A DNA stretch of 64,000 nucleotides from Ligilactobacillus ubinensis (GCF_024160875.1 NZ_JAIULA010000006.1:58959-122958); one strand, 5' to 3'. Shown: positions 1-8,952, numbered from the stretch's first letter. The notes: a model not told the origin generated them from the letters alone. Translations and numbers: made by a program.

Positions 1-275
1 AAACGAATACTTGCTGGATAAGCGTTCATTTCACTAGACAAATAAATCTTGCTCAAAGCAGCATCATTATTTTTAGCTACCTCACCATCAACTATTACCT
101 GTCCTGAAGTTGCAAAAATTCTATCTGTAATAATGTTTAATAATGTACTTTTTCCAGCACCATTACGCCCTAGCAACCCATAAATTTTGTGTGCTTCAAA
201 TGTAAAATCAAGCTCTTGCAATATTTTTCTCTTGCTAAAACTTTTTTCTACTCCCTGGATTTGTATTCCTTTCAT
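1..275 (-). CDS. ABC transporter ATP-binding protein (C-terminus outside window)
   Basis: Only the first 91 or so codons are present; the gene runs off the left edge. The N-terminus carries a Walker A motif GRNGAGKST at residues 36-44 followed by STLLNII, typical of an ABC ATPase. Its ATG overlaps the stop codon of the upstream GntR gene (ATGA), so the two are translationally coupled. GntR (YtrA subfamily) plus ABC ATPase is a common pair in Firmicutes, normally followed by a membrane permease that would lie outside this window. The substrate is unknown; related systems respond to cell-wall-active compounds. Confidence 0.85.
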   Translation of the reverse strand, partial: MKGIQIQGVEKSFSKRKILQELDFTFEAHKIYGLLGRNGAGKSTLLNIITDRIFATSGQVIVDGEVAKNNDAALSKIYLSSEMNAYPASIR

Positions 276-640
276 TGTCCAAACCCCCGTTCTATGAGTT
301 TTACTAGCTCATCTTCTGATATATTTAAACGTCTCGCTTCTTTTACCAACTCTATAACTCGTTGTTGATAAAATTCATTACGTCGTTGATCTACAATCTT
401 TTGATAAGCATCATAAACAACAAACATCCCTATTCCTCGTTTTTTTTCTATCAGGTTTTGACTTACTAGCATATTCATTCCTTTTAGAACAGTTGCCGGA
501 TTAATATGATAATTCCGTGAAATTTCCGTTGTTGATGGAATCTGATCTCCCGCTACATAAATTCGCGTAAAAATTGCTTCTCTAATTTGATCAGCTACTT
601 GCATATAGAGCGGTTCGGAACTATTAAAATTGAACTGCAT
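272..640 (-). CDS. GntR-family transcriptional regulator, YtrA subfamily
   Basis: A 122-residue protein with an N-terminal winged helix (YMQVADQIREAIF, then IPSTTEISRNYHINPATVLK) and a short C-terminal helical tail, the size and layout of the YtrA subfamily of GntR regulators. The reading frame extends 19 codons upstream, but the ATG at 640 is preceded by GAGGTGAG at good spacing, so I chose it. It is coupled to the downstream ABC ATPase, which it probably represses together with itself. It lies 53 bases after the bceB-like gene and has its own likely promoter there. Confidence 0.85.
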   Translation of the reverse strand: MQFNFNSSEPLYMQVADQIREAIFTRIYVAGDQIPSTTEISRNYHINPATVLKGMNMLVSQNLIEKKRGIGMFVVYDAYQKIVDQRRNEFYQQRVIELVKEARRLNISEDELVKLIERGFGQ

Positions 641-674
641 TCTGCTCACCTCATAATTATCAATAGCAACATTA

Positions 675-704
675 AGCATAGCGAGTTTTGTCATCACTTG
701 TCAA
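675..704 (-). promoter_or_regulatory. Putative promoter for the GntR-ABC unit
   Basis: On the minus strand TTGACA (704-699) is followed 18 bases later by TATGCT (680-675), about 35 bases before the GntR start. The -35 hexamer overlaps the last codons of the upstream permease gene, so the GntR-ABC pair could be transcribed independently of the BceAB-like genes. Confidence 0.5.
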
Positions 705-2484
705 CTTCTTTTTTCAAAACAATTCGTTGATATATCACACTCAAGAAACAGTAGTAAGCAAAATATATTAACCCAAAAATTCCAAATGGTATCCATAATT
801 GTTGATATGGATTCGCAATTATTGTACTGAATAATTTTAATCCAAATAAAACATGCACAACACCTAGAATAGCTGGTAAGATAAACAATACTGAAATTTC
901 ACGTCTCACAGCAGAACGTAACTTACCTTCACGCGTACCTAGTTTACGTAACAACTGGTAACGTGGTATATCTGCAAAACTTCCTGATAAAATTTTAAAC
1001 ATTAAACAACTAGCTAACATCGCTAAGAATGAAATTCCTAATAGCATTGCCATAAATTCTAGACCTGAATAAAGTATACTTATTTGTTCGTAACTAGTCC
1101 AAGCTCCTAACCATAGATTAGTTGTATTTGAATACTTATTTTTTTCTATATTAGCTATCTTTTTCAATACTTTAGCATTGGCTGCTAGTCCATTTGTTCT
1201 TATAAAAAGTACCTTATGTTGGCTACCAGTCTTTGTACTATTTGCTTGAATAACAATTTTATTATTTGTTGATCCAGCTTCCCCTAAATAGTTTGTCAAC
1301 GCAAGTGTTAACAACGACGTATCACTATTTGCAATCTTCTTCATTGTATAATCAGAAACTGTTTCACCCCTTTGAACAGTCTCTAGTTGTTGATTTGCAA
1401 ATTGTTGTGTTGAAAAAATTAAATTATCCCCCTGTTTACTAAAAGTATACTCTCTTTTTTCTTGAAGCGACAACTGTTTAATTAAACTAAGCTGTTTTGT
1501 ACTTGGATCAACTATTCGCAAGTCGTATGCCCCTGCAACCCGCGCATTGTTTTCAATTGTTTTATGCAAATTACTCCCGACAGTAATCGCACCTAAAGCC
1601 ATTGCAAACATCATTGTAATCCCAGTTAAAACCTTAGTATAGTCTGCCACTCTAAACCGTAACTGTGCTAATGTAAAACCATTTAATCCTTTTTTCGCTA
1701 CAGGCAACTTGATGAGCCATTGTAATAAACTAACAATAACTGCTTTAAATAGTAAAAATGTCCCCCCAGACAATGTTACTAACGCAATCAAAATTGTATA
1801 TTGTTTGTATACAAGTGGATGCATCATCACATAGTAACCTATCACTAATAAAATCAAACCAATTATTAATTGTGCCATTAATACAATTGGTTTGCTAACA
1901 CGAAAATCACTCTGACGTTCTGCTTTTAAAAGCTGCAAAACTGGTTTTTTCGTCATCATCACTGTATTCCAACTCGCGGCCAAGAAAAACAAGCCTAAAT
2001 AAACTACAAGTGTCCAGCCAAATGCTGGTAACCACCATGGTTGATAGTGTCTAGCTGCTGCCCCTAAAAAGTTAGTTACTAGATTACTTAATCCCATACT
2101 TAAAGCTACCCCTATAATTACCCCTAAAATAGTTGCAGCTGCCCCTAAAAGCATGGTTTCTAACCATATCAAACGTCCAATTCGTTTTTTTCGTGTCCCT
2201 AACATGATAAACAAACCATAATCACGCTGACGCATACTTAATAAAAATGAATTAGCATAATTCAAATAAATTAAAGTTAATAAACATAATAGAACTGATC
2301 CAAACGAGAAAACATATCCAATCATATGTGAAACAGTTTGACCATTAAGTTGTAAAAAGCTTGAATTAGATGCTATTGTTTCAAATAAATAAAAGATTGC
2401 ACTAGAAATAGCTAATCCCGAAAACAGTAACAAATAATCTTTCCAACGGTGCCGAATACTACTAAATGCTAATTTAAACAGCAT
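694..2484 (-). CDS. BceB-like FtsX-family ABC transporter permease
   Basis: A 596-residue membrane protein with an N-terminal TM helix, a cluster of TM helices (about residues 15-300), a large hydrophilic loop (about 310-460) and further TM helices at the C-terminus. This is the usual length and arrangement of BceB/VraG-type permeases, which with a BceA ATPase handle peptide antibiotics such as bacitracin or lantibiotics. The FtsX core motif region (residues 55-140, including MRQRDYGLFIMLGTRKKRIG) is clear. AAGGAGG precedes the ATG. It follows the ATPase by 24 bases. No BceRS two-component genes are adjacent, so regulation must come from elsewhere. Confidence 0.88.
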   Translation of the reverse strand: MLFKLAFSSIRHRWKDYLLLFSGLAISSAIFYLFETIASNSSFLQLNGQTVSHMIGYVFSFGSVLLCLLTLIYLNYANSFLLSMRQRDYGLFIMLGTRKKRIGRLIWLETMLLGAAATILGVIIGVALSMGLSNLVTNFLGAAARHYQPWWLPAFGWTLVVYLGLFFLAASWNTVMMTKKPVLQLLKAERQSDFRVSKPIVLMAQLIIGLILLVIGYYVMMHPLVYKQYTILIALVTLSGGTFLLFKAVIVSLLQWLIKLPVAKKGLNGFTLAQLRFRVADYTKVLTGITMMFAMALGAITVGSNLHKTIENNARVAGAYDLRIVDPSTKQLSLIKQLSLQEKREYTFSKQGDNLIFSTQQFANQQLETVQRGETVSDYTMKKIANSDTSLLTLALTNYLGEAGSTNNKIVIQANSTKTGSQHKVLFIRTNGLAANAKVLKKIANIEKNKYSNTTNLWLGAWTSYEQISILYSGLEFMAMLLGISFLAMLASCLMFKILSGSFADIPRYQLLRKLGTREGKLRSAVRREISVLFILPAILGVVHVLFGLKLFSTIIANPYQQLWIPFGIFGLIYFAYYCFLSVIYQRIVLKKEVDK

Positions 2485-2508
2485 TATTTCTTCCTCCTTA
2501 AATTCCGA

Positions 2509-3267
2509 TTACTGTTCAAAAGTCCCTAATTGCTCAAGAATCAATTGATAAAACTCCACTCTGCTTTGTCCTGGTTGACGAACTAATTCATGGCCAATTT
2601 GCCCATCTTTGATAAAAATAATTCGACGGCAAAAACTTGCTGAAAAAGCATCGTGTGTTACTAATAAAATTGCAGTTTTTTGTTCACTATTAATCTTTTG
2701 CAATAATTCCAGCAAACTACGTGCTGCTTTGGAATCTAAAGCACCTGATGGTTCATCTCCAAATAAAATTTGCGGTTTATTAATCAAAGCTCGCGCACAA
2801 GCCACACGTTGCTTTTGGCCCCCTGATAGTTGTGCAGGATATTTGTCTAATAAATCTTTTATTCCCAATGACTCTGCAATTTCGCGAACAGATCTTTTAA
2901 TTTTAGAAGTTTTCCCCTGTAAAGATAAAGGTAAAGAAATATTCTGTGCGATTGTCAAGTTATCTAACAAATTAAAATCTTGAAAAATAAATCCCATTTG
3001 CTGAGCCCTAAAATCAGCTAAAGCATTCCCCTTTAATGCCGTAACGTCTTTACCTGCGATTCTAACCGTCCCTGATGTAGGGCGATCAAAAGTTGCCAGC
3101 ATATTTAACAATGTGGTTTTCCCCGAACCTGATGCCCCCATAACACCAACGAAATCTCCAGCTGCTACCTCTAAAGAAACATCTTGCAATGCCATATATT
3201 TCTTTTCTTGCTTATGCCCATAAACCTTCTTTAAATTTTGCGCTTGAATTACCGAAACATTATTCAT
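2509..3267 (-). CDS. BceA-like ABC transporter ATP-binding protein
   Basis: A 252-residue ATPase with Walker A GASGSGKT, signature LSGGQKQR and Walker B ILFGDEPSGALD, closest to the MacB/LolD/BceA group. It is first in a two-gene operon with the BceB-like permease. RBS AAGGAGA precedes the ATG. The leader carries a palindrome (3290-3309) that resembles the one at the oleate hydratase promoter. The pair likely detoxifies or senses cell-envelope-active peptides; the substrate cannot be read from sequence. Confidence 0.9.
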   Translation of the reverse strand: MNNVSVIQAQNLKKVYGHKQEKKYMALQDVSLEVAAGDFVGVMGASGSGKTTLLNMLATFDRPTSGTVRIAGKDVTALKGNALADFRAQQMGFIFQDFNLLDNLTIAQNISLPLSLQGKTSKIKRSVREIAESLGIKDLLDKYPAQLSGGQKQRVACARALINKPQILFGDEPSGALDSKAARSLLELLQKINSEQKTAILLVTHDAFSASFCRRIIFIKDGQIGHELVRQPGQSRVEFYQLILEQLGTFEQ

Positions 3268-3289
3268 TATTGTTCTCCTTGTTAATTAG

Positions 3290-3309
3290 TTAATTACTTG
3301 CGTAACTAA
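3290..3309. promoter_or_regulatory. Palindromic operator candidate upstream of bceA-like gene
   Basis: The site reads TTAATTAC-TTGC-GTAACTAA, an 8-bp inverted repeat with one mismatch and a 4-base spacer. It sits between the probable -10 region (TATATG, about 3310-3315 on the minus strand) and the RBS. The same palindrome without mismatch occurs at 21381-21400 before ohyA, which suggests a shared dimeric repressor, probably of TetR or GntR type. Confidence 0.45.
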
Positions 3310-3378
3310 CCATATAACAAGATTGAAATTTTAGCAAGCCTTTTTTATAATATTTTTTTATCAAATTTTTTAAAACAT

Positions 3379-3423
3379 CAAAAAAGCCCTCAACTAAAGG
3401 CTTCCGTCTTTTAGTTAAGAGCT
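3379..3423 (-). terminator. Rho-independent terminator of the glutathione peroxidase gene
   Basis: On the minus strand a 14-bp stem (AGCTCTTAACTAAA pairing with TTTAGTTGAGGGCT, two G-U pairs) closes a short loop and is followed by TTTTTTG. It lies just after the stop codon at 3437. Confidence 0.75.
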
Positions 3424-3436
3424 AAATATCTAGTAA

Positions 3437-3919
3437 TTATATTTTTGGTAATAATGCTTCAATTTCACTAACAAAGGCTTTAGGCTTGGTAGTTGGGGCA
3501 AATCGCTTTAGTGCTTTACCTGTTGGATCTACTAAAAACTTAGTAAAATTCCACTTTATTGCTTCACCTAATTGACCAGGTGCTTCTTGTTTCAAATATT
3601 TAAATAACGGTGCAGTCTCATCACCATTTACAACAGTTAATTCATGCATCGGAAAAGTTACACCATAAGTTGTCCGACAAGCTTCGGCTGCTTTTTGGCC
3701 ATTTGCAAGTTCTTGTTTGAACTGATTAGATGGAAAGCCTAAAATAACTAACCCTTTTTCATGATAGTTTTGATAAATTTCTTCTAGTTCTGAAAACTGA
3801 GGAGCTAAACCGCATTTAGTTGCTGTATTAACAATCAACATAACTTTACCCTTATAATCTGCCAATGAATGTTTTTCACCACTTTCAAGAGTTACATCAA
3901 AATCATATATTGTTGTCAT
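3437..3919 (-). CDS. gpo: Glutathione peroxidase-family thiol peroxidase
   Basis: A 160-residue cytosolic peroxidase of the glutathione peroxidase family, which reduces hydroperoxides and in most bacteria uses thioredoxin. The peroxidatic cysteine is C36 in NTATKCGLAP. The usual FPCNQF cysteine is Ser here, and the probable resolving cysteine is C81 in AEACRTTYGV, as in thioredoxin-dependent members. Q69 or Q70 and W123-N124 complete the catalytic tetrad. RBS GAGGCG precedes the ATG. It is monocistronic, with its own promoter (3947-3975) and terminator. Confidence 0.92.
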   Translation of the reverse strand: MTTIYDFDVTLESGEKHSLADYKGKVMLIVNTATKCGLAPQFSELEEIYQNYHEKGLVILGFPSNQFKQELANGQKAAEACRTTYGVTFPMHELTVVNGDETAPLFKYLKQEAPGQLGEAIKWNFTKFLVDPTGKALKRFAPTTKPKAFVSEIEALLPKI

Positions 3920-3946
3920 TTTATCGCCTCTATCTCATTTTTTACC

Positions 3947-3975
3947 ATTATAACTTCTATAATAATATCTGCCAA
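3947..3975 (-). promoter_or_regulatory. Promoter of the glutathione peroxidase gene
   Basis: Minus strand TTGGCA (3975-3970), 17-base spacer, TATAAT (3952-3947), about 28 bases before the ATG. This is a near-consensus sigma-A promoter. Confidence 0.7.
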
Positions 3976-4011
3976 TAAATTAAGCTTACAAAATGTAACT
4001 TTATACAAAAA

Positions 4012-4617
4012 TTAACTCCAGCCATTTCTCTTAGCAATCTGAACTGCTTCAATTCTGCTTTTTGCACCTAATTTACTAAAAATTGCAGATAAATAATTAC
4101 GAATCGTTCCTTCTGTCAAAAACATTTCATTTGCAATCTCTTTTGTCGTTAATCCTCGCCCAACTTCTTGCAAAACTTCCATCTCACGTGTAGTCAATGG
4201 ATTATTATCAGCTGATAGCATATTAACTACCAAATCAGGGTCATAAACTGTTTGACCCTGATTTACTTCCCGAATTATTTCAATTAATTCATCACTAGGA
4301 CTGTCTTTAAGTAAATATCCAGCAACTCGTGCTTTTACAGCTTGTTCAAAATAGACTTTTTGAGCAAACGTTGTTAAAATTACCACTTTTATCGCTAAAT
4401 TTGCTGCATTTATTTTACTTGCCAATTCTAAACCTGTCATTTTAGGCATTTCGATGTCTAGAATTGCAACATCCACGCCAAGCTTTTGAATGTCATTCCA
4501 AGCAGAATCTCCGTTTGTTGCACTGCCTACAACATGAAAATCATCTTCTAATTCCAATAATTGCGTCAATGCCGAATTTAACATACTCTGATCTTCTGCT
4601 AAATATAGTTTAATCAT
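4012..4617 (-). CDS. NarL/LuxR-family response regulator, DesR/YvfU-like
   Basis: A 201-residue response regulator. The receiver domain (1-120) has acidic residues E8-D9, phospho-acceptor D54 in VAILDIEMPKMTG, a switch Thr in ILTTFA and a Lys in YLLKDSPS. The C-terminal LuxR-type HTH is NPLTTREMEVLQEVGRGLTT onward. It strongly resembles Bacillus DesR and YvfU. It overlaps the kinase gene by 8 bases and ends a four-gene operon (ABC ATPase, permease, kinase, regulator). It probably controls that operon; the inverted repeat at 7423-7438 is a candidate site. Confidence 0.92.
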   Translation of the reverse strand: MIKLYLAEDQSMLNSALTQLLELEDDFHVVGSATNGDSAWNDIQKLGVDVAILDIEMPKMTGLELASKINAANLAIKVVILTTFAQKVYFEQAVKARVAGYLLKDSPSDELIEIIREVNQGQTVYDPDLVVNMLSADNNPLTTREMEVLQEVGRGLTTKEIANEMFLTEGTIRNYLSAIFSKLGAKSRIEAVQIAKRNGWS

Positions 4618-5707
4618 AGCTATTCACCCTTAACTGTGTCATTAAAACATGCGTACCTCTTTTATTATGATATATTTGCAGATTTCCCTTTCCTTCAAGC
4701 ATCCGTGCTCTCATTCCCTTAATACCATTAGAACTGTTTTCATCAAAGTTTCCACCATTGCCATCATCAATAATTTCTACTTGATAAAAATCGCCTTCAT
4801 AACTAAAAATGAGCTGAACCTCGTGAGCTTTAGCATGCCGTAAAATATTGCTAACCGCTTCAACTATCGCTGCTCCAAATCTATCTTGAATAGTTGTTGG
4901 CCATTCCCCTGCCTGTTCTTCTCCCTTTGAAAAAAACAAGATATTAGCTTCAGATAAATTTTTAGCCTGATTTAACAAAACTTCACTTAAAGACTGCTTA
5001 TGTAAATCATTGACAATATTTCGAACTAATTTTAGATTTTGGCGACTTGTCTTTTCAATGTCCTCTAACTCACCAACAACCTTCGCTGGATTTTTAAGTA
5101 ATAATTTCTTTGCCAACTCGGTTTTTATTGTAATCATTGAAAAACTCTGTCCTAAAGTATCATGTAAGTCTCTTGCAATCCGTTCACGTTCACCCCGACG
5201 AATAATAGCCTCCAGCCTGCGGTTCGTTTGATTTAATTGACGTTGCTTATAAATCGAGAAAGCAAAAGCATAAGCAATTATTGGTGATACTACAGGAAAT
5301 ATCATCCCCATCATAGCCTCTTGTCTCCACACATTGGGATACACAGACTGTAAACGTAAAAAACTAATCACAAGAATTAGATAATAGCTTATCGCAAAAA
5401 ATTGATAGTACTTTCGAGGGTAACGCGCTAAAATAAATGAAACTTGCCAAGCTGGAAAAATTATCAAATAGAAATTAAAAGAGAAAAATGCAAAAGCTCC
5501 TGTTATCAATAATTCAAGCGGGATTGTAACTATTCGATACTTTGTCACTTCATTAACTAATATATATATTATTATAAAAAAAACTATCATTAACAGCCAA
5601 AATCCATCTTTAATATTCTTTATTGGCAAATATTCTATTGCAGAATACGGTAAGTATATGAACCAGATATATGAGAACCAATCCATACTCTTTATTTTTC
5701 CAAGCAT
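4610..5707 (-). CDS. Sensor histidine kinase, DesK/YvfT-like (HisKA_3)
   Basis: A 365-residue kinase with about five N-terminal TM segments (residues 12-155) and no large extracellular domain, so it probably senses membrane state or the neighbouring transporter. The dimerisation box RERIARDLHDTLGQSFSM has phospho-acceptor H182. The HATPase_c domain has an N box (EAVSNILRHAKA) and a G box (DDGNGG). Its start overlaps the permease stop (TAATG) and its end overlaps the regulator gene, so the four genes are translationally coupled. The order matches Bacillus yvfR-yvfS-yvfT-yvfU. Confidence 0.92.
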   Translation of the reverse strand: MLGKIKSMDWFSYIWFIYLPYSAIEYLPIKNIKDGFWLLMIVFFIIIYILVNEVTKYRIVTIPLELLITGAFAFFSFNFYLIIFPAWQVSFILARYPRKYYQFFAISYYLILVISFLRLQSVYPNVWRQEAMMGMIFPVVSPIIAYAFAFSIYKQRQLNQTNRRLEAIIRRGERERIARDLHDTLGQSFSMITIKTELAKKLLLKNPAKVVGELEDIEKTSRQNLKLVRNIVNDLHKQSLSEVLLNQAKNLSEANILFFSKGEEQAGEWPTTIQDRFGAAIVEAVSNILRHAKAHEVQLIFSYEGDFYQVEIIDDGNGGNFDENSSNGIKGMRARMLEGKGNLQIYHNKRGTHVLMTQLRVNSYD

Positions 5708-6462
5708 TAACTCGATAACTCCTGTTTTCTATAAAATCTTAGAACTACTGCTACTCCTATAAGCCCCAATACAATCCAAATAATCATTCCAATAAAATTT
5801 GTCAATTTGAGTTTCTCACCTAATAATACCTCACTCAGCAAATCATTAGCAAAAAAAGTAGGCATGACTTGTCCAATCTTTTGTAACCAAGTCGGCATAA
5901 CACTCAATGGCCACCAAAGCCCACTAACGATAGCTAACGGAAAAACGATAACATTACTTACTACATTAAGAGTTTCCTGTTTCTTCAAGTAAGAAAGACA
6001 AGTACCTAATAGCACCATTGGCAACTGACCAATTACTACAATTAGCATACATTGCAGCACTTGAGTAAAATTAATTTTAACTCCATTAAACACAACCGCT
6101 ATCATTTGCAAAACAATACTTGCTACTAAATTGAGCAAGATAATCAACATATAGATAGAAAAATAATAATATTTCGTTTTATGCGGCGTTAACTGCAAAA
6201 AACACAGAAAGCCTTTATCCCGATCTGTTTTCAAAAGTGAAGCAATTCCAAATATTGCGGATATTATCCCACTGTATATAATCATACTCCCCATATATGT
6301 CAATTGGAACTTTTGAACTTCAGTTCCAGTCCCAGTAATCATAACTTTAGTAAAGAGCAAATAAAATCCAGCTGGCATCAATAAAGAAAAAAACAAAAAA
6401 GAAAAGTTTCTGATAAAAATACGGTTAATATCAAATTTTAATTGTCCTAAAAATATCTTCAT
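5707..6462 (-). CDS. ABC-2 type transporter permease (YvfS-like)
   Basis: A 251-residue membrane protein with six hydrophobic segments, the standard size for an ABC-2 permease. It contains the conserved stretch VSGLWWPLSVMPTWLQKIGQ that precedes the last TM segments of this family. Its ATG overlaps the stop of the ATPase gene. With the upstream ATPase it should form an exporter for a hydrophobic compound. The downstream two-component genes suggest sensing of, or defence against, that compound. Confidence 0.88.
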   Translation of the reverse strand: MKIFLGQLKFDINRIFIRNFSFLFFSLLMPAGFYLLFTKVMITGTGTEVQKFQLTYMGSMIIYSGIISAIFGIASLLKTDRDKGFLCFLQLTPHKTKYYYFSIYMLIILLNLVASIVLQMIAVVFNGVKINFTQVLQCMLIVVIGQLPMVLLGTCLSYLKKQETLNVVSNVIVFPLAIVSGLWWPLSVMPTWLQKIGQVMPTFFANDLLSEVLLGEKLKLTNFIGMIIWIVLGLIGVAVVLRFYRKQELSS

Positions 6463-7355
6463 TATGCTAACTCCTCTTCATTTGTCATCTTCAAAAAAAT
6501 GTTTTCCAGTGATTCTCTTTGCACTGAAATATTACTTATTTCTCCTAAAAAGGGCACTAAAGCTTTTAGTGTTTCATCTCCATCTTCACTATTCAAACAA
6601 ATCCACTCTGCATCTGTTTGAGCGCTTGAAATAACTGCTGCCATTTTTTGAAATTTTTTTAATGCTAATTTAGTTTTAAAACGAATAACAGTTTTTTTAT
6701 ACTTATTTTGCAGTTCTTGTAAAGTTCCCTGGAAAGTAAGTACTCCATTTTGCAAAATTAATAGTCTATCCGCCGTCTGTTGAATTTCTTCCAAATAATG
6801 ACTTGTAATCATAACTGTTTTTCCAGCATCTCGCAAATCTTCAATTCGCTGCCAAAACACTTTTCGTGCTTGTGCGTCCATCCCCACAGTAGGTTCATCT
6901 AAAAATAATAAATCTGGATTTCCCACTAATGCAACTGCAAATGTCACTCTTCTCATTAAACCACCAGAAAGATTTTTTAATAATTTGTTTTCATGTTTTT
7001 TCAAGTCTACCTTTTGTAGTAATTCTTCTACATCTAGCGGTTCATCATATTGACTGGCTGCTTCATTTAACATTTCAATTACAGTTACGTTATCAAGAAC
7101 CATATCTCCTTGCAGCATTGAACCTATTTTCTGACGTGCTTTTTTTCCACCGGGTTTACCGCCTAAGATTTCTACTTGTCCATTTGATGGCAGCAAACCT
7201 AACAAGGCATTCAAAAGCGTTGTTTTTCCCGCACCATTTTCTCCAGTCAAACCAATAATCTCACCACTATTAATAGTTAAATTAACATTCTTCAAAACTT
7301 CTTTTTTCCCATAGCTAAATTTTAATTGTCTCGTTGTTACAATTTTATTCATCAT
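6462..7355 (-). CDS. ABC transporter ATP-binding protein (YvfR-like)
   Basis: A 297-residue ATPase with Walker A GENGAGKT, a variant signature LSGGLMRR and Walker B LLFLDEPTVGMD, of the drug-export (CcmA) group. Residues 220-297 are the usual C-terminal extension. It is the first gene of the ATPase-permease-kinase-regulator operon. GGAGG precedes two consecutive ATG codons; either may be used (7355 or 7352). Promoter elements lie at 7407-7438. Confidence 0.9.
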   Translation of the reverse strand: MMNKIVTTRQLKFSYGKKEVLKNVNLTINSGEIIGLTGENGAGKTTLLNALLGLLPSNGQVEILGGKPGGKKARQKIGSMLQGDMVLDNVTVIEMLNEAASQYDEPLDVEELLQKVDLKKHENKLLKNLSGGLMRRVTFAVALVGNPDLLFLDEPTVGMDAQARKVFWQRIEDLRDAGKTVMITSHYLEEIQQTADRLLILQNGVLTFQGTLQELQNKYKKTVIRFKTKLALKKFQKMAAVISSAQTDAEWICLNSEDGDETLKALVPFLGEISNISVQRESLENIFLKMTNEEELA

Positions 7356-7682
7356 TTCACCTCCATCTAAACAATACGACTTTTCGCCTAAAATCTCCTA
7401 GTAGCTATTATAATCAATCGATCATGATATTTGTCATGTATTTATCTTTCAAAAAATCAATGTTATAAATAATTACATGTATCGCTTATTTTTTTTACAT
7501 TTTATAATAAAAAAGGGCTACCTCATTCTAAATAGGCCGTAATATGTTATAAAAGTTTACATTGTCCGATTCAAAAACTAAAAAGTTGCTAATTTACGCT
7601 ATTTTTTTCGCCTAATTATCCTTATTATTTTCCTAAGCCTTACTTTTAAAAAGTTACAACTGAATCATGGAGGAGATCATCT
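7356..7682. other. Divergent intergenic region
   Basis: This holds the minus-strand promoter described at 7407-7438 and the leader of the plus-strand kinase gene, which ends in the RBS GGAGGAG at 7668-7676. I see no convincing sigma-A promoter for the plus strand and no terminator. Confidence 0.5.
7407..7438 (-). promoter_or_regulatory. Promoter and candidate response-regulator site for the YvfRSTU-like operon
   Basis: Minus strand TATAAT (7412-7407) is a clear -10; the -35 region (GACAAA, 7435-7430) is weak. An inverted repeat CATGA-N6-TCATG (7423-7438) overlaps the -35 region, the position expected for an activating response regulator. Confidence 0.45.
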
Positions 7683-8924
7683 ATGGAGAATAGAGAAAAC
7701 AATAACTACCTTTTTAACCAATTAACTTTTCCTGAAAAAATACAACATCTAAAAGATGTCGGGGAAAAAGCCAAATTGTTATGGGGCTACCCATCTAATG
7801 CGACTTTAACACTACTTAATTTTACAGAAAATGCTACTTTTAGTTTAGAATACCCTGGTATGGACAAAGTCATTCTACGTGTCCATCGTTTAGAATATGC
7901 AAGTTACGACAATATTCATACAGAACTAACTTGGATTCTAAACCTTCAAAAAACAACTAAATTATCCGTAACGTGTCCACGAAAATCAATTAATAATAAT
8001 TACATTGAAGCAATTACCACTCCAACTCTAAGCGAAAAACGTTATGTAGTCTGTTTTAATTATTCTTCTGGTCATGCCCCAATTGATTCAAGCGATGATA
8101 ACGAAAAACTAGGAGCTATCATTTCATATTGCAATTCTTTACCAAATTTTCTTACCAATCCAATATTTCGTTTAGCTGCTAATTTACAAATATTATTAGG
8201 CAATCCTCAAAAAACAACTTTAACTAGCGAAGATAGGAGCCTATATCAACAAATTGGAAAAATTGCAGCCACTTTGCATACAGCTGCACAAAAATGGACC
8301 TATCCTAGTTTTTACAATCGTATTGAGTGGGATTTTGCTGGCACTTTTGGCAAGAAAAATAACTTTTACAATTTTGACTATCACAACACAGATTGGCTAA
8401 AAATATCTGAAATAAATATTTTAGATGATTGCGTAACGTTAATCAAAAAACGTCTAGAACAATATGGCAAATCAAAAGATCGCTACGGCATGATTCATAG
8501 TGATTTGAGAGCCGCTAATTTATTACAAAAAAATCATCAAATTACAGTCTTAGACTTTGATGACTGTGGCATGGGGTGGTTTATGTATGATTTAGCCAGT
8601 GTAGTAGCTTTTACAGAACATAGACCCGATATTGAGCAAGTACTATCAGAACTAATTACAGGTTATACCCAGGTGCGTCCCTTAACCCCAGAAGACATTC
8701 AAGAACTCTGGACTTTCATCATGATGAGACGAATTGGTTTATTGCAAGGTTTCTTTTATCGTTTAGGGATGGTTTTTGAAGGAAGTGGCGAAACCGTCCA
8801 ATTAACTGACGATGTTTTAGCCTTTTTCGCCAAGGGAACTATCGGCTTAGCAAAACGATATTTGAAAAATTATTCATTATCAGATTCAACAGTGACAGAA
8901 ACTCACTCAAATGTTTACCAATAA
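7683..8924 (+). CDS. APH-family small-molecule kinase
   Basis: A 413-residue phosphotransferase of the APH/choline-kinase superfamily. The catalytic loop is YGMIHSDLRAANLL (HxDxxxxN) and the metal-binding segment is VLDFDDCGMGWFMYDLA. Members phosphorylate hydroxyl groups of small amines or amino acids (homoserine, choline, ethanolamine, hydroxylysine) as well as aminoglycosides. It is followed after 28 bases by a class III PLP enzyme. The same pairing, sometimes as a fusion, is known where the second enzyme is an amino-alcohol phosphate phospho-lyase, so a small amino alcohol is the most likely substrate (inference). RBS GGAGGAG fixes the start. Confidence 0.8.
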   Translation: MENRENNNYLFNQLTFPEKIQHLKDVGEKAKLLWGYPSNATLTLLNFTENATFSLEYPGMDKVILRVHRLEYASYDNIHTELTWILNLQKTTKLSVTCPRKSINNNYIEAITTPTLSEKRYVVCFNYSSGHAPIDSSDDNEKLGAIISYCNSLPNFLTNPIFRLAANLQILLGNPQKTTLTSEDRSLYQQIGKIAATLHTAAQKWTYPSFYNRIEWDFAGTFGKKNNFYNFDYHNTDWLKISEINILDDCVTLIKKRLEQYGKSKDRYGMIHSDLRAANLLQKNHQITVLDFDDCGMGWFMYDLASVVAFTEHRPDIEQVLSELITGYTQVRPLTPEDIQELWTFIMMRRIGLLQGFFYRLGMVFEGSGETVQLTDDVLAFFAKGTIGLAKRYLKNYSLSDSTVTETHSNVYQ

Positions 8925-8952
8925 ATATCAACCTACACGGAGGATTTATACT

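Noticed and set aside
2609..2983. 124-codon plus-strand reading frame
   Set aside because: It is antisense to the bceA-like gene, whose ABC motifs are unambiguous; no RBS.
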